From Nitrospiraceae bacterium UBA2166 (GTDB lineage Bacteria > Nitrospirota > Nitrospiria > Nitrospirales > UBA2166), in the NCBI GenBank assembly GCA_002328825.1, contig DCWI01000062.1, forward strand, positions 3,556-52,916: DNA of 49,361 nt, in the 5' to 3' direction. Numbering within the stretch: position 1 is the first letter of the stretch; each line of letters begins with the position of its first letter. The position numbers were made by a program, and so were the translations under genes. Under the pieces are notes generated by a model. It was not told the origin of the DNA and ran no database searches. It was given only the letters and a program-made list of their open reading frames with translations. Below, piece by piece: positions 9,401 through 19,336 of the stretch.

Positions 9401-10549
9401 TCAGCGACGCAGCCCCTGGATGATAACTCCTGGGTAGTAGTACTGCAGGATGGCATGCGTGTTGAAGCCAGATTCAGCAAGTTCCTTTGCTCCCCATTGA
9501 CATAAACCAACCCCGTGTCCCGCACCTTTTCCACGAAAGACAACGTTCTTACCGAAGTGCTCAATCTCAAAACTAGTACTTAATAACGCGGTGTAGCCAA
9601 CAGCTTTTCGAAAAGTTTCACCACGGATTATGAGTTCTCCATTGGAGTGTAGGATCCTGAGTGATCCAACACGATCCGACCTAGTCATCACCATTGGGGT
9701 AATTGAGGCGACAACTCCAATCTGATGACCATGCTTTCGTAGGCGCTGTTCTAATGTCGTAATTTTGATTTCTCGTGTCCAGTCATAGAATTTTGACTTC
9801 CCATCCCATGGACATGCTACCCCTGTGAGATAAGGAATATCTTCTAACCAGACCTGCAAAGCATCTTCGGTTTGACCAGCGGCAGTTGAGTGAAATGCCG
9901 CTAAAATTGGCTGCCCGTTAAAAGTCATAAATTGTCCGCGTGTTGCATTCACGGCTCTAATAACTTTTGCTCGTGACCGACGCTCAAATGCCGTCGGGTT
10001 TGGTGATAATGCACCCGTGAAAACTTGATCCAATGTCGTAGCAACAAGATCATAATGTTCATATCGCTTTCTTGATCTCTGATAGAGTGCATAGGTCCTT
10101 GATGCAATTGCCTGCACTTTTAAAGCTTCCAAAGGCCATGCCGATGGAATTTCGCCTAAGAGAACCCCGACAAGATACTCCTCAATGTCTAGGCTGTTAA
10201 TGACAAGAAAACGGCCATCTTTCTTGATGATTTTAAGCGATCCACGAACCCAACGGTCATTGACTTTCAGCGTTTCTGTTTTACCTCTAATGGTAAGCAC
10301 TTGCACTGAATACTGGTCCGTATTAACCCGGATTCCCCCTGATATGGTGGAGATTTTTGCCTCGGAGGTGTAGTGTCGCCACGACAGGCCTCCAGGCTTC
10401 TTGAGAAGAACCCCGCCGGGTGCAGAGATGGTCACCTCTAACTGCCGTTCGAAGATCGCTACGCGAATTGATTCGGCGTAACCTGCTGCGGGCACGAGAA
10501 GACTCACAAAAACAAGAATGGAAGCCTTCACGATGAACGTAAAAAACAT
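9401..10549 (-). CDS. SpoIID/LytB-domain protein (probable peptidoglycan-acting lytic enzyme)
   Basis: A 382-aa exported protein with a signal peptide at residues 1-25. Residues about 110-370 match the SpoIID/LytB domain: INSLDIEEYLVGVLLGEIP, WPLEALKVQAIASRTYAL, AFHSTAAGQTEDALQVW and, near the C-terminus, GKGAGHGVGLCQWGAKELA with YYYPGV. SpoIID in Bacillus is a lytic transglycosylase that trims stripped glycan during engulfment; relatives in non-sporulating bacteria probably act in cell-wall remodelling. The catalytic glutamate would be in LGEIP. The gene stands downstream of asd in the same orientation after 119 nt. The domain call is secure, the substrate inferred. Confidence 0.92.
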   Translation of the reverse strand: MFFTFIVKASILVFVSLLVPAAGYAESIRVAIFERQLEVTISAPGGVLLKKPGGLSWRHYTSEAKISTISGGIRVNTDQYSVQVLTIRGKTETLKVNDRWVRGSLKIIKKDGRFLVINSLDIEEYLVGVLLGEIPSAWPLEALKVQAIASRTYALYQRSRKRYEHYDLVATTLDQVFTGALSPNPTAFERRSRAKVIRAVNATRGQFMTFNGQPILAAFHSTAAGQTEDALQVWLEDIPYLTGVACPWDGKSKFYDWTREIKITTLEQRLRKHGHQIGVVASITPMVMTRSDRVGSLRILHSNGELIIRGETFRKAVGYTALLSTSFEIEHFGKNVVFRGKGAGHGVGLCQWGAKELAESGFNTHAILQYYYPGVIIQGLRR

Positions 10550-10668
10550 TTAAAACCAACAGTTTCTGTGAGCTTAATTAAAGGTAGTCGCATGGCAAGG
10601 CCACGATGACGATTTGCGTTCAAGGTGCTTTTGGTTGATTGAACCGTTCTAGAAAATTACAATTACCG

Positions 10669-11733
10669 TTACGATTCAGATATGTCGATAAGCTTCTCTG
10701 CAATTTGGACTGCATTCAACGCTGCGCCCTTTCGAAGGTTGTCAGCGACAATCCAGAGATGGAATCCATTCTCGATTGATGGATCTTCGCGAATTCTCCC
10801 GACGAACACGTTATCGGTTCCAGCAACGTGTAACGGCATAGGATAAACTTTTCGCTGAGGATCATCAAACACTTGGATTCCAGGAAACTCTGAAAGGGTG
10901 GATCGGACTACTTCCGGTGTCATTTTGAGATCAGTTTCAACATTAACCGATTCCGCATGTCCAACATAGACTGGAACTCGCACCGCTGTTGCCGCAATTC
11001 GAATAGAATCATCTCCCATAATCTTTTTCGTTTCATTCACCAACTTCATCTCTTCCTTGGAATATCCGTCCGGCAGAAAATCCTCAATATGTGGAATCAC
11101 GTTAAACGCAATCTGATGCGGATAAACGATTGGTTTCGCCTCTTGGAATGCAAGCAGATGTTGACATTGCTCAAGCAGTTCCGCCATAGCATCACTACCA
11201 GTCCCCGAAACCGATTGAAATGTGGTTACGACAACTCGCTGAATCCTCGCCACATCATGCAGTGGCTTCAAGACACACACCATCTGAATAGTGGAACAGT
11301 TTGGATTCGCGATAATCCCATGATGGAGCGATAAATGCCCCGGATTCACCTCAGGTACGACCAAGGGAATATCTGGATCCATTCGAAATGCCGAGCTGTT
11401 ATCAATTACAACCGCTCCAGCATTGACGGCACTAGACGCGTATTCACGGCTCACGCTAGCTCCTGCCGAAAACAATGCGATATCTACCCCGGAAAAGGAG
11501 TTCTCTTTCAACTCTCTCACCGTCATCTTCTGATCGTTAAAACTCACACTCGAACCTGCAGATCGCGATGACGAAAACAACTGCAGAGTGTCAACCGGGA
11601 ACCTCCGTTCTTCAAGAATAGAAATCATCTCCTTGCCCACAGCACCCGTCGCTCCTACAACGGCAACCACGTATGCAGTTTTCTTCTTCAAACCGATATA
11701 GCCCACGTTCTCCTTCTTGGCTATCTGACCCAT
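10669..11733 (-). CDS. asd: Aspartate-semialdehyde dehydrogenase
   Basis: Reduces aspartyl phosphate to aspartate semialdehyde, feeding lysine, threonine, methionine and diaminopimelate synthesis. The 354-aa product has a slightly long N-terminus before the NADP motif VAVVGATGAVGKEM, the FSAGASVSREY loop, the catalytic cysteine in IANPNCSTIQMV, and RVPVYVGHAESVNVE in the C-terminal domain. Its ATG overlaps the leuB stop by one base (TAATG on the minus strand), so it is the last, translationally coupled gene of the ilv-leu operon. Function is secure. Confidence 0.97.
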   Translation of the reverse strand: MGQIAKKENVGYIGLKKKTAYVVAVVGATGAVGKEMISILEERRFPVDTLQLFSSSRSAGSSVSFNDQKMTVRELKENSFSGVDIALFSAGASVSREYASSAVNAGAVVIDNSSAFRMDPDIPLVVPEVNPGHLSLHHGIIANPNCSTIQMVCVLKPLHDVARIQRVVVTTFQSVSGTGSDAMAELLEQCQHLLAFQEAKPIVYPHQIAFNVIPHIEDFLPDGYSKEEMKLVNETKKIMGDDSIRIAATAVRVPVYVGHAESVNVETDLKMTPEVVRSTLSEFPGIQVFDDPQRKVYPMPLHVAGTDNVFVGRIREDPSIENGFHLWIVADNLRKGAALNAVQIAEKLIDISES

Positions 11734-12809
11734 TATGAGGACAAAATCGCCTCGACAATATGTTCACTCATCTCCTTTGTCCCAACTGTGATACAACCGG
11801 GTGATTCCAAATCCTTTGTTCGATACCCTTGCTCAAGTGCCTTATATATTCCAGCATCAATCGCTTTTGCTTCCGCATCGAGGTGAAACGAGTGGGTCAA
11901 CATCATCACGGAAGACGAGATCATCGCAATGGGATTTGCGATGTCATGCCCGGCAATATCAGGAGCACTTCCATGCACAGGTTCATACATAGCATGTTGT
12001 TCACCAAGACTTGCAGAAGGCAACATCCCGATAGACCCCGTGAGCATTGCAGCCTCATCGCTCAGAATATCTCCAAACAGATTTGTCGTTACGATGACAT
12101 CAAATTGCCGTGGGTTTCGTATGAGTTGCATCGCACAATTATCGACATACATATGATCCAGGCGCACATCAGAATAGTCCTTATGAACTTCAATAATAAC
12201 CGATCTCCATAGCTCTGATGATTCAAGAACATTCGCCTTGTCAACCGATGTCACATGCCGATTTCTCTTTTGTGCAGCTTCAAAAGCAATCCGAGCAATC
12301 CGAACAATTTCTTCCGTTGTATAGACTTCTGTGTTGATTCCTCGTTTGCCTGTCTCGGTTGTCTGAACTCCTCGGGGCTCACCAAAGTAAATACCCCCTG
12401 TCAATTCTCTGACCACCAGAAGATCAAGATCCTTAAGAACCTCTAGTTTAATCGTCGACGCATCGGCAAGCATCGGAAAAATTTTTGCGGGCCGAAGATT
12501 CCCGTACATGCCTAATTCTTTGCGAAGACCTAATAATGCCCGCTCTGGCCGTATGCTGTAGTCAAGGTCTTCCCACTTTGGTCCTCCAACTGCGCCAAGT
12601 AACACAGCATCACATCGCTTCGCAATACCAAGCGTCTCATTCGGAAGGGGGTGGCCAGTCGCATCAATTGCTGCACCTCCAACAATCGCTGACACAAACT
12701 CAAATGAATGCCCAAATAACTTCGCAATAGATTCTAAAACACTGATGGCTGCAGGAATAACCTCTTGACCAACACCATCACCAGGCAAAACCGCAATCGT
12801 AGCTTTCAC
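11733..12809 (-). CDS. leuB: 3-isopropylmalate dehydrogenase
   Basis: Oxidative decarboxylation of 3-isopropylmalate in leucine synthesis. The 358-aa length is usual. Seen in order: IAVLPGDGVGQEVIPAA, LLGAVGGPKW, ELTGGIYFGEPRG (the family substrate loop), VDKANVLESSELWR with the catalytic lysine, YVDNCAMQL, TTNLFGDILSDEA with metal-binding aspartates, and EPVHGSAPDIAGHDIANP for NAD. It sits 21 nt after leuA and overlaps asd by one base. leuCD are not in this window, so the isomerase must be encoded elsewhere. Confidence 0.97.
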   Translation of the reverse strand: MKATIAVLPGDGVGQEVIPAAISVLESIAKLFGHSFEFVSAIVGGAAIDATGHPLPNETLGIAKRCDAVLLGAVGGPKWEDLDYSIRPERALLGLRKELGMYGNLRPAKIFPMLADASTIKLEVLKDLDLLVVRELTGGIYFGEPRGVQTTETGKRGINTEVYTTEEIVRIARIAFEAAQKRNRHVTSVDKANVLESSELWRSVIIEVHKDYSDVRLDHMYVDNCAMQLIRNPRQFDVIVTTNLFGDILSDEAAMLTGSIGMLPSASLGEQHAMYEPVHGSAPDIAGHDIANPIAMISSSVMMLTHSFHLDAEAKAIDAGIYKALEQGYRTKDLESPGCITVGTKEMSEHIVEAILSS

Positions 12810-12830
12810 TCGTTGTTTCCTCTCACTCTG

Positions 12831-14387
12831 TTAAACAATGGATTTTAAATCGTGGAGGGTTTTGCCTTTCCAGTAGGCAAGTTTATTGATGGCATTTAAA
12901 TAAGCCCTTGCTGACGCGATAATAATATCAGTTGAGGCCCCATTTCCAGTCACTGTTCTTCCATTCGATTCAATTTTTACCGTTACCTCACCTTGTGCAT
13001 CCATCCCACCTGTAATGGCTTTCACAGCATAGGATGTCAAGGTACTCGTTGTTTTGACCATCTCCTCAATCGTCCGGTACACAGCATCAACTGGCCCATC
13101 CCCTATATCCGTATGCTTCTGAAGCGTTCCATTAATTTCCATCTCGATTGTGGCTGTTGGTGTCATATCTGTTCCACTTTCAACGCGTAGAGACTTCAGG
13201 GTATACGAAGAAGGAATATTCTGAGATTGCTCTAAAACAATAGCTTCGATATCCTCCTCAAAAACCTCTCTTTTTTGTCCTGCAAGACGCTTAAACCTTT
13301 GAAATGCAGCATTCAGTTCTTTCTCAGAAAGTTTGTACCCCATCACTTCAATTTGGTTGCGAAATGCATGGCGACCAGAAAGTTTTCCCATCACCATTTG
13401 GCTTTGAAGCAAGCCAACAGATTGCGGCCGCATGATTTCATAGGTCGTTCCATCTTTCAGCAATCCATCTTGATGAATACCTGAAGTGTGGGCAAATGCA
13501 TTTGCACCAACGATAGCTTTGTTCGGCTGAACAGGCAATCCAGTTGTTTTACTAACCAGCCGACTGGACTTCATAATTTCATCAGTAACTATGGCAGTAT
13601 CTGCATCATACAACTGTCCTCGCACACGAAGTCCCATCACAACTTCCTCGAGGGAAGCATTACCCGCACGCTCGCCAATCCCATTGACCGTGCATTCAAC
13701 CTGTCCTGCACCTTCAGCAATTGCGGCAAGAGAATTTGCAACCGCCAATCCAAGGTCATTGTGGCAATGAACAGAAATCACAACATTCTCAATCCCAACA
13801 ACATTCTCACGAATCCCACGAATCAGCTTTCCAAATTCCTGTGGATTGATATAGCCGACAGTGTCTGGGATATTGAGGGTTGTCGCTCCAACTTCGACCA
13901 CAGCAGACAATACATCGTACAGATATTGAGGGTCTGATCTGGTAGCATCCATGGGTGAAAACTCAACGTCCAAAACATATCCTTTTGCCCGTTGAACCAT
14001 TTCCACAGATTGCTTGAGCGCTTCATCCCGTGTCAGTCTAAACTGATGCTTCAGATGGATATCAGAAGTAGATAGGAATGTGTGAATTCTTCGTTTTGGC
14101 GCTCCCTTAATCGCTTCCCATGCACGATCAATGTCCCCAGGTTTTGCACGTGCCAAACTACAAATCGTCGGACCTTCAACTTCCTCGGCAATTCGCTGCA
14201 ACGCTTCAAAATCGCTTTGAGAACTAAACGCAAATCCAGCTTCGATAACATCAACATTCAGTCGTGCTAGTTGCCGTGCAATCATCAACTTCTCATCAGA
14301 AGTCATACTTGCACCCGGAGACTGCTCTCCATCTCTTAAAGTCGTATCAAAAATTGTAATAAGACGCGGCATAACTAAACCAGCCAT
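12831..14387 (-). CDS. leuA: 2-isopropylmalate synthase
   Basis: Condenses acetyl-CoA with 2-oxoisovalerate, the first committed step of leucine synthesis. The 518-aa product has the HMGL-like barrel (about residues 8-270): [14 protein letters not shown], the [20 protein letters not shown] metal-binding HxH region and [18 protein letters not shown], then the GIHQDG linker and the C-terminal LeuA regulatory domain (about residues 390-510), which normally binds leucine for feedback inhibition. The start could be residue 1 or the methionine at residue 6. It lies 53 nt after pssA in the same direction. Citramalate synthase is a less likely alternative given leuB next door. Confidence 0.96.
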   Translation of the reverse strand: MAGLVMPRLITIFDTTLRDGEQSPGASMTSDEKLMIARQLARLNVDVIEAGFAFSSQSDFEALQRIAEEVEGPTICSLARAKPGDIDRAWEAIKGAPKRRIHTFLSTSDIHLKHQFRLTRDEALKQSVEMVQRAKGYVLDVEFSPMDATRSDPQYLYDVLSAVVEVGATTLNIPDTVGYINPQEFGKLIRGIRENVVGIENVVISVHCHNDLGLAVANSLAAIAEGAGQVECTVNGIGERAGNASLEEVVMGLRVRGQLYDADTAIVTDEIMKSSRLVSKTTGLPVQPNKAIVGANAFAHTSGIHQDGLLKDGTTYEIMRPQSVGLLQSQMVMGKLSGRHAFRNQIEVMGYKLSEKELNAAFQRFKRLAGQKREVFEEDIEAIVLEQSQNIPSSYTLKSLRVESGTDMTPTATIEMEINGTLQKHTDIGDGPVDAVYRTIEEMVKTTSTLTSYAVKAITGGMDAQGEVTVKIESNGRTVTGNGASTDIIIASARAYLNAINKLAYWKGKTLHDLKSIV

Positions 14388-14440
14388 TGGGATTTAGAAA
14401 ACTAAAAGTTCCTATTTTTCTAAGTAGCAATACACACTCA

Positions 14441-15202
14441 CTATTCCTTTGTATCGTTCACATCGCGTGCGACTGATTGCACACCCGGTTTTCTCAACAC
14501 CACGTGAAATAGCGGTTCTAGCACACCAGAAACCGCATACCCCACAAACAAGACAAACAATGTGACTTGCGGTGCTGCAGATACAAGCATCAATACTAAA
14601 ACCGATATCACAAGATAGTTAAATTGACGTCCTTTCTTAAAACCAAACTCTTTAAAACTACGATATCGAATTACACTCACCATTAAAAATGCAAGAACAA
14701 GAGTAATACCCAAAATAAGAAGTGGCTTTACTTCCCGTCCTAATCGTAAAATATGGTGATCAAGGATCACCAAGGTAGCGATCACTCCAGCAGCTGCCGG
14801 AACTGGAAGGCCAATAAAAAACCGATTATCTTTATCCTGACTATTGCCTTGTGCATTAAATCGTGCAAGCCTTAGCGCCGCGCAGGCAACAAATGCAAAA
14901 ACAACAGCCGACCCAAACATTCCTCGCGCGCTTAGAGCCCACGAATAGATCAAAATACCAGGCGCAACGCCAAATGACACCACATCCACCAAGGAATCAT
15001 ATTCTAGCCCAAATCGACTTGTGGTATTGGTTATCCGGGCAAACTTTCCATCAAGACCATCAAATATCAGAGCAACTAGGATGGCAATGGCTGCAAACAC
15101 ATAATTGGCATTCATAACCGCAATGATGGCGTAGAGGCCGGCAAACAAATTACCCGTTGTCAAAAGGCTAGGCAGAAGATACATACTATCCCTTGCTCTC
15201 AT
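14441..15202 (-). CDS. pssA: CDP-diacylglycerol--serine O-phosphatidyltransferase
   Basis: Integral membrane enzyme making phosphatidylserine from CDP-diacylglycerol and serine. The 253-aa protein has about seven hydrophobic segments. The CDP-alcohol phosphotransferase signature DG-x2-AR-x8-G-x3-D-x3-D is visible as DGLDGKFARI followed by RFGLEYDSLVD. This is the type II (Bacillus-like, membrane-embedded) enzyme. Its start overlaps the psd stop by 4 nt, coupling synthesis and decarboxylation of phosphatidylserine. It is placed between ilvC-psd and leuA in the operon. Confidence 0.95.
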   Translation of the reverse strand: MRARDSMYLLPSLLTTGNLFAGLYAIIAVMNANYVFAAIAILVALIFDGLDGKFARITNTTSRFGLEYDSLVDVVSFGVAPGILIYSWALSARGMFGSAVVFAFVACAALRLARFNAQGNSQDKDNRFFIGLPVPAAAGVIATLVILDHHILRLGREVKPLLILGITLVLAFLMVSVIRYRSFKEFGFKKGRQFNYLVISVLVLMLVSAAPQVTLFVLFVGYAVSGVLEPLFHVVLRKPGVQSVARDVNDTKE

Positions 15203-15840
15203 ACAAACTCACCAAGAACTGAGCTTCCCCCTTTGACATGATCTCCAACCTGAACCTGGAGCTTCACATCAATTGGAAGAAAAGTATCCACACGAGACCC
15301 AAATTGAATAAGACCAAACCGATCTCCGCGTGTCACTTGATCACCAGTTTCTACCCAACAACGAATACGCCGTGCAATCAATCCCACAATCTGGACAACT
15401 AACATCTGTTGCCCAGTTGCTGTCTGAATAAGGATGGCATGTCGATGATTTTCCTGAGATGCCGATGGTTTCATAGCAGGTAGATATCTTCCCGGGATAA
15501 ATCCAGTTTTCATGATTTTCCCAGTAAAAGGTATCCGATTAATATGCACATTAAAAATATTTAAAAAGATGCTCACGCGTATCACTCGTTCTTTACAATA
15601 TACATCCTCCTCTTCCTCATGAATCTCTACGACTTTCCCATCAGCCGGCGAAACAATTGACTGAGAATCGTCAGGAATAGTCCGTACAGGGTTACGAAAG
15701 AACCACAACACCCATCCTCCAATAAACAAGAGAATAAGGCTTGCAATCTTAAAATCAAAAAACCATGTACCTATAGATAATGCCCCTAGGAGAATGAAAA
15801 ATGGAAAGGCCTCAGGCGCTATGGGAAAATTTCGCATCAC
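15199..15840 (-). CDS. psd: Phosphatidylserine decarboxylase proenzyme (short form)
   Basis: Makes phosphatidylethanolamine from phosphatidylserine. The 213-aa protein is the short, archaeal-like class rather than the 300-aa E. coli type. Two hydrophobic N-terminal segments (about residues 10-50) are followed by IVSPADGKVVEI, FLNIFNVHINRIPF and the self-cleavage site RFGLIQFGSRVDTFLP, where the Gly-Ser bond is cut and the serine becomes the pyruvoyl group. It lies 32 nt after ilvC and overlaps pssA by 4 nt. Function is secure. Confidence 0.95.
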   Translation of the reverse strand: MMRNFPIAPEAFPFFILLGALSIGTWFFDFKIASLILLFIGGWVLWFFRNPVRTIPDDSQSIVSPADGKVVEIHEEEEDVYCKERVIRVSIFLNIFNVHINRIPFTGKIMKTGFIPGRYLPAMKPSASQENHRHAILIQTATGQQMLVVQIVGLIARRIRCWVETGDQVTRGDRFGLIQFGSRVDTFLPIDVKLQVQVGDHVKGGSSVLGEFV

Positions 15841-15872
15841 AGCCTATTGAAAATCTCAAACCGGCTACCTTT

Positions 15873-16886
15873 CTAGTTTTTCGTCCGATCGACAAGCGCT
15901 CCCTGCTGTAACCAAGGCATCATCCCTCGAAGTTTTGTTCCAACTTCTTCAATCGGATGACATTCTCCTTTTTTGAGAAGCGCATTATATACCGGACGAT
16001 TAGCCTGATTCTCAAGAATCCACTCGCGAGCAAACTCTCCACTTTGAATTTCTCGAAGAACCGCGCGCATTTCTTTGCGCGTTTTTTCCGTCACAATGCG
16101 TGGACCACGGGTGATATCACCATACTTAGCAGTCGTACTGACGGAATAACGCATATTGGAGATACCTCCTTCATAAATGAGATCGACAATAAGTTTCACC
16201 TCGTGTAGACACTCGAAATACGCCATCTCAGGAGCATACCCAGCTTCAACTAAAGTCTCAAACGCTTGCTGAATCAAAGCTGTCAAACCTCCACACAGCA
16301 CAACCTGCTCACCAAAAAGATCAGTTTCTGTCTCTTCACGAAAGTCCGTTTTAAGAATCCCCGCGCGCCCTCCCCCAATCGCTGATGCATAGGCCAAACC
16401 AATTGCATCAGTATCACCACTAGGATCCTGATGCACTGCCAACAACATCGGAACTCCCCCTCCTCGGCTATATGAGGAACGAACCAGATGGCCCGGAGCC
16501 TTTGGTGCAACCATAAACACGTTCATATGGGACGGAGGAATAATCTGTCCAAAGTGAATATTAAATCCGTGACCAAATGCAAGATAACTACCGGATTGAA
16601 GATTAGGAGCAATTTCGTCTAAGTACAACTTTGCCTGTATCTCGTCAGGAACCAATATCATCACAACATTTGCCGAACCAACAGCGTCCGCCGTTGGCAT
16701 GACCTTAAGCCCGCATTTTTCAGCCTTATCCCAAGAAGCACCAGGGCGTATGCCAACAATCACATCCATACCGCTATCTTTCAAGTTGAGAGCGTGTGCA
16801 TGTCCTTGACTACCATAACCAAGCACTGCAATGGTTTTTCCACGTAAATTCTTCAGGTTGGCATCCTTGTCATAGAAAACTTCCAT
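15873..16886 (-). CDS. ilvC: Ketol-acid reductoisomerase
   Basis: Converts acetolactate (or acetohydroxybutyrate) to dihydroxy-isovalerate (or -methylvalerate) in valine and isoleucine synthesis. The 337-aa length is that of class I enzymes. Seen: [17 protein letters not shown] for NADPH binding with the following VGIRPGASW specificity loop, [23 protein letters not shown] with metal ligands, and [22 protein letters not shown] helices of the knotted domain (here beginning YFECLHEV). It follows ilvN after 3 nt and precedes psd by 32 nt. Confidence 0.97.
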   Translation of the reverse strand: MEVFYDKDANLKNLRGKTIAVLGYGSQGHAHALNLKDSGMDVIVGIRPGASWDKAEKCGLKVMPTADAVGSANVVMILVPDEIQAKLYLDEIAPNLQSGSYLAFGHGFNIHFGQIIPPSHMNVFMVAPKAPGHLVRSSYSRGGGVPMLLAVHQDPSGDTDAIGLAYASAIGGGRAGILKTDFREETETDLFGEQVVLCGGLTALIQQAFETLVEAGYAPEMAYFECLHEVKLIVDLIYEGGISNMRYSVSTTAKYGDITRGPRIVTEKTRKEMRAVLREIQSGEFAREWILENQANRPVYNALLKKGECHPIEEVGTKLRGMMPWLQQGALVDRTKN

Positions 16887-16889
16887 CTT

Positions 16890-17417
16890 TTATTTACTCC
16901 TTATATCAGTGTCTTCCCCATACGGTTCCCGCGCAACAGCAATATGCCCTGCACGAACAAGTTCCTCAATCCCAATAGGTTGCAATTGATAGATCATCGC
17001 TTCAACCTTGCGTCCTGTCCCTGTCACCTCCAAAGTGTACATCGTGTTGGTCGAGTCAATCACACGAGCCCGAAAAATCTCTGCAATACGAAACACCTCT
17101 GCACGAGTTTCAGGAGTTGTCTGTACCTTTATTATGGCCATATCACGATCAATATAGGCACGCTCTGTCAGATCAATCACAGAAATAGCTTCAACAAGCT
17201 TGTTTAGTTGTTTAAGAATTTGCTCAATAATTAGATCATCCCCTTTAGTAACAATCGTCATCATCGAAATAGTTGGATCCAATGTTGGAGCAACAGTTAA
17301 GCTCTCAATATTGTACCCACGCCCACTGAATAAGCCCGCAACGCGAGCAAGAACCCCCGAGCGATTTTCAACCCGCATTGAAACAATATGTTCCCGTTCG
17401 ATATTCTCGACGCTCAC
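16890..17417 (-). CDS. ilvN: Acetolactate synthase small (regulatory) subunit
   Basis: Regulatory subunit that stimulates IlvB and confers valine feedback inhibition. I chose GTG at 17415-17417 because AAGAGGAG lies 5 nt upstream; an upstream TTG at 17457-17459 overlapping the ilvB stop is open in frame but adds residues not typical of the family. From the GTG the protein is 175 aa. The ACT domain is at about residues 8-80 (VENRSGVLARVAGLFSGRGY, then NIESLTVAPT), followed by the C-terminal ALS_ss domain with DSTNTMYTLEVTG. It lies between ilvB and ilvC. Confidence 0.93.
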   Translation of the reverse strand: MSVENIEREHIVSMRVENRSGVLARVAGLFSGRGYNIESLTVAPTLDPTISMMTIVTKGDDLIIEQILKQLNKLVEAISVIDLTERAYIDRDMAIIKVQTTPETRAEVFRIAEIFRARVIDSTNTMYTLEVTGTGRKVEAMIYQLQPIGIEELVRAGHIAVAREPYGEDTDIRSK

Positions 17418-17455
17418 AACTTCTCCTCTTAAATGTGATGTGGCGAGCCTTAGGC

Positions 17456-19234
17456 TCAAGCTGTCAAGACTGAGTCACCGTCATCCGACACTCTCACTAG
17501 CGACTTTGCAGCTTGAGAAAGATGTGGCGGATCTTCAAGAAGCATCTCATGGTTTGCTCCTCCAGCTGGAATCATCGGGTAGCAATTCTCTGACTGGCTA
17601 ACCTCAAAGTCCATCAGAACAGGACCATCCGTATCTACCGCTTCCTGAATCACTACGTCAACATCTGACGGGGTTGTTGCTCGTAGACCAACCGCGCCAT
17701 ATGCCTCCGCAAGCTTCACATAGTCAGGAATAGCGAAAAGGTGACTAGAGGCATACCTTCCTTCATAGAAAAGATCCTGCCATTGGCGCACCATACCATG
17801 ATAGTGGTTATTGATAATCGCAACCTTCACAGGAAGCTTATACAGGACAGCCGTAGCAAGTTCTTGGAGATTCATCTGGAAACTCCCATCACCAGAAATA
17901 CACAGGACAAGACGATCAGGATACGCCCGTTGCGCCCCCAAAGCTGCCGGAAACCCAAATCCCATTGTTCCCAATCCCCCAGAAGTCAGCCAACGCCGCG
18001 GGTGCTCTAGCTTAAAATACTGTGCTGTCCACATCTGATGTTGTCCAACATCAGTTGCGACAATAGGATCGTTATCGGTTGTCAATCGGCAAAGCCGATC
18101 AATGACATACTGAGGCTTAATTGCCTCATCATCAGATTGCGAATAGGCTAGGGGATGCTGAACCATCCATTCGCGCAACTGATTCCACCACGGCCCACGA
18201 AGATTTTTTTTGTGCCCATCAATACTAACTCGTAGCACCTGAGTAAGTTCCGTCAAGACAGTCTTGACATCACCAAGAATGGGAATATGAACCTCTATAT
18301 CACGTACCTTACGGATAGAAGTCGGATCGATATCAATATGAATAATTTTTGCCTTCGGACAAAATTCTGAGGTTTTACCGGTGACGCGGTCATCAAATCG
18401 CGACCCCACTGCAATAACTAAATCTGCATGGTGGATTGCCATATTAGCAGTATACGAACCATGCATTCCCAACATCCCGAGCGAAAGAGGGTGGGTTGCT
18501 GGAAATATCCCCAGTCCCATGAGAGTCATATCGACCGGAATATTCCCGATCTCCGCAAGTGCTTTGACCTCATCGGCCGCATTTGCAAATACTGCACCTC
18601 CGCCCACATATATAACCGGACGTTTCGCTTGACAAATGGCTTCGGCCGCACGTGTCACCTGCGTCTTATCCCCTTCGCGATTAGGATTGTAACCACGAAG
18701 ATTAACTTCCTCAGGGTACTCAAACTCCGCCGTGTTCATTGAAACGTCCTTCGGAATATCAACAAGCACAGGCCCTGGGCGACCTGTAGTCGCGATATGG
18801 AAAGCTTCTCGAATCGTTCGGGAAAGATCCTTGACATCCCGCACAAGAAAGTTATGTTTTGTGCACGGACGGCTGATACCAAGATTATCCGCTTCTTGAA
18901 ACGCATCATTCCCTATCAACTGTGTGGACACCTGCCCGGTAAAGACAATGATAGGAACGGAATCCATGTACGCATCAGCAAGTGGAGTGACGATATTAGT
19001 CATACCTGGCCCAGAAGTCACCAAGGCAATACCAGGTTTTCCCGTCGCTTTGGCATAACCTTCGGCCATATGGCCAACTCCTTGTTCGTGGCGAGCAAGA
19101 AGTACTTGGATAGCACTCTGCTGATGCAACTCATCAAAAATCTTTAGAACAACTCCACCAGGCAGACCAAAAATAACATCAACTCCTTCACGTTTGAGAG
19201 CCTCAATCAAGATTTGTGAACCATTCAAAATCAT
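17456..19234 (-). CDS. ilvB: Acetolactate synthase large (catalytic) subunit
   Basis: Thiamine-diphosphate- and FAD-dependent condensation of two pyruvates (or pyruvate plus 2-oxobutyrate), the first common step for valine, leucine and isoleucine. The 592-aa protein shows the N-terminal ThDP domain (DVIFGLPGGVVLKIFDEL, ARHEQGVGHMAEGYA with the catalytic glutamate, TSGPGMTNIVTPLADAYMDS), the central FAD-binding domain, and the C-terminal domain with GDGSFQMNLQELATA and NNHYHGMVRQWQ. Its SD GGAGGT is about 11 nt before ATG. It is the first gene of the ilvBNC-psd-pssA-leuAB-asd operon. Confidence 0.98.
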   Translation of the reverse strand: MILNGSQILIEALKREGVDVIFGLPGGVVLKIFDELHQQSAIQVLLARHEQGVGHMAEGYAKATGKPGIALVTSGPGMTNIVTPLADAYMDSVPIIVFTGQVSTQLIGNDAFQEADNLGISRPCTKHNFLVRDVKDLSRTIREAFHIATTGRPGPVLVDIPKDVSMNTAEFEYPEEVNLRGYNPNREGDKTQVTRAAEAICQAKRPVIYVGGGAVFANAADEVKALAEIGNIPVDMTLMGLGIFPATHPLSLGMLGMHGSYTANMAIHHADLVIAVGSRFDDRVTGKTSEFCPKAKIIHIDIDPTSIRKVRDIEVHIPILGDVKTVLTELTQVLRVSIDGHKKNLRGPWWNQLREWMVQHPLAYSQSDDEAIKPQYVIDRLCRLTTDNDPIVATDVGQHQMWTAQYFKLEHPRRWLTSGGLGTMGFGFPAALGAQRAYPDRLVLCISGDGSFQMNLQELATAVLYKLPVKVAIINNHYHGMVRQWQDLFYEGRYASSHLFAIPDYVKLAEAYGAVGLRATTPSDVDVVIQEAVDTDGPVLMDFEVSQSENCYPMIPAGGANHEMLLEDPPHLSQAAKSLVRVSDDGDSVLTA

Positions 19235-19307
19235 TTCAGAAACCGACCTCCAAGACTTGCCTACTCTACACGTAACTCCTTCTTAAGCCTGTTAAAACTG
19301 AATTATA

Positions 19308-19336
19308 ATTATCGCACGAGCATCACTCATGGTCAA
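19308..19336 (-). promoter_or_regulatory. Probable sigma70 promoter of the ilv-psd-pssA-leu-asd operon
   Basis: On the minus strand TTGACC (19331-19336) and GATAAT (19308-19313) are 17 nt apart. The start point would be near 19301, giving a leader of about 66 nt. That leader also holds AAGGAG four bases before GTG TAG (19266-19281), a possible minimal start-stop element. Confidence 0.6.
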
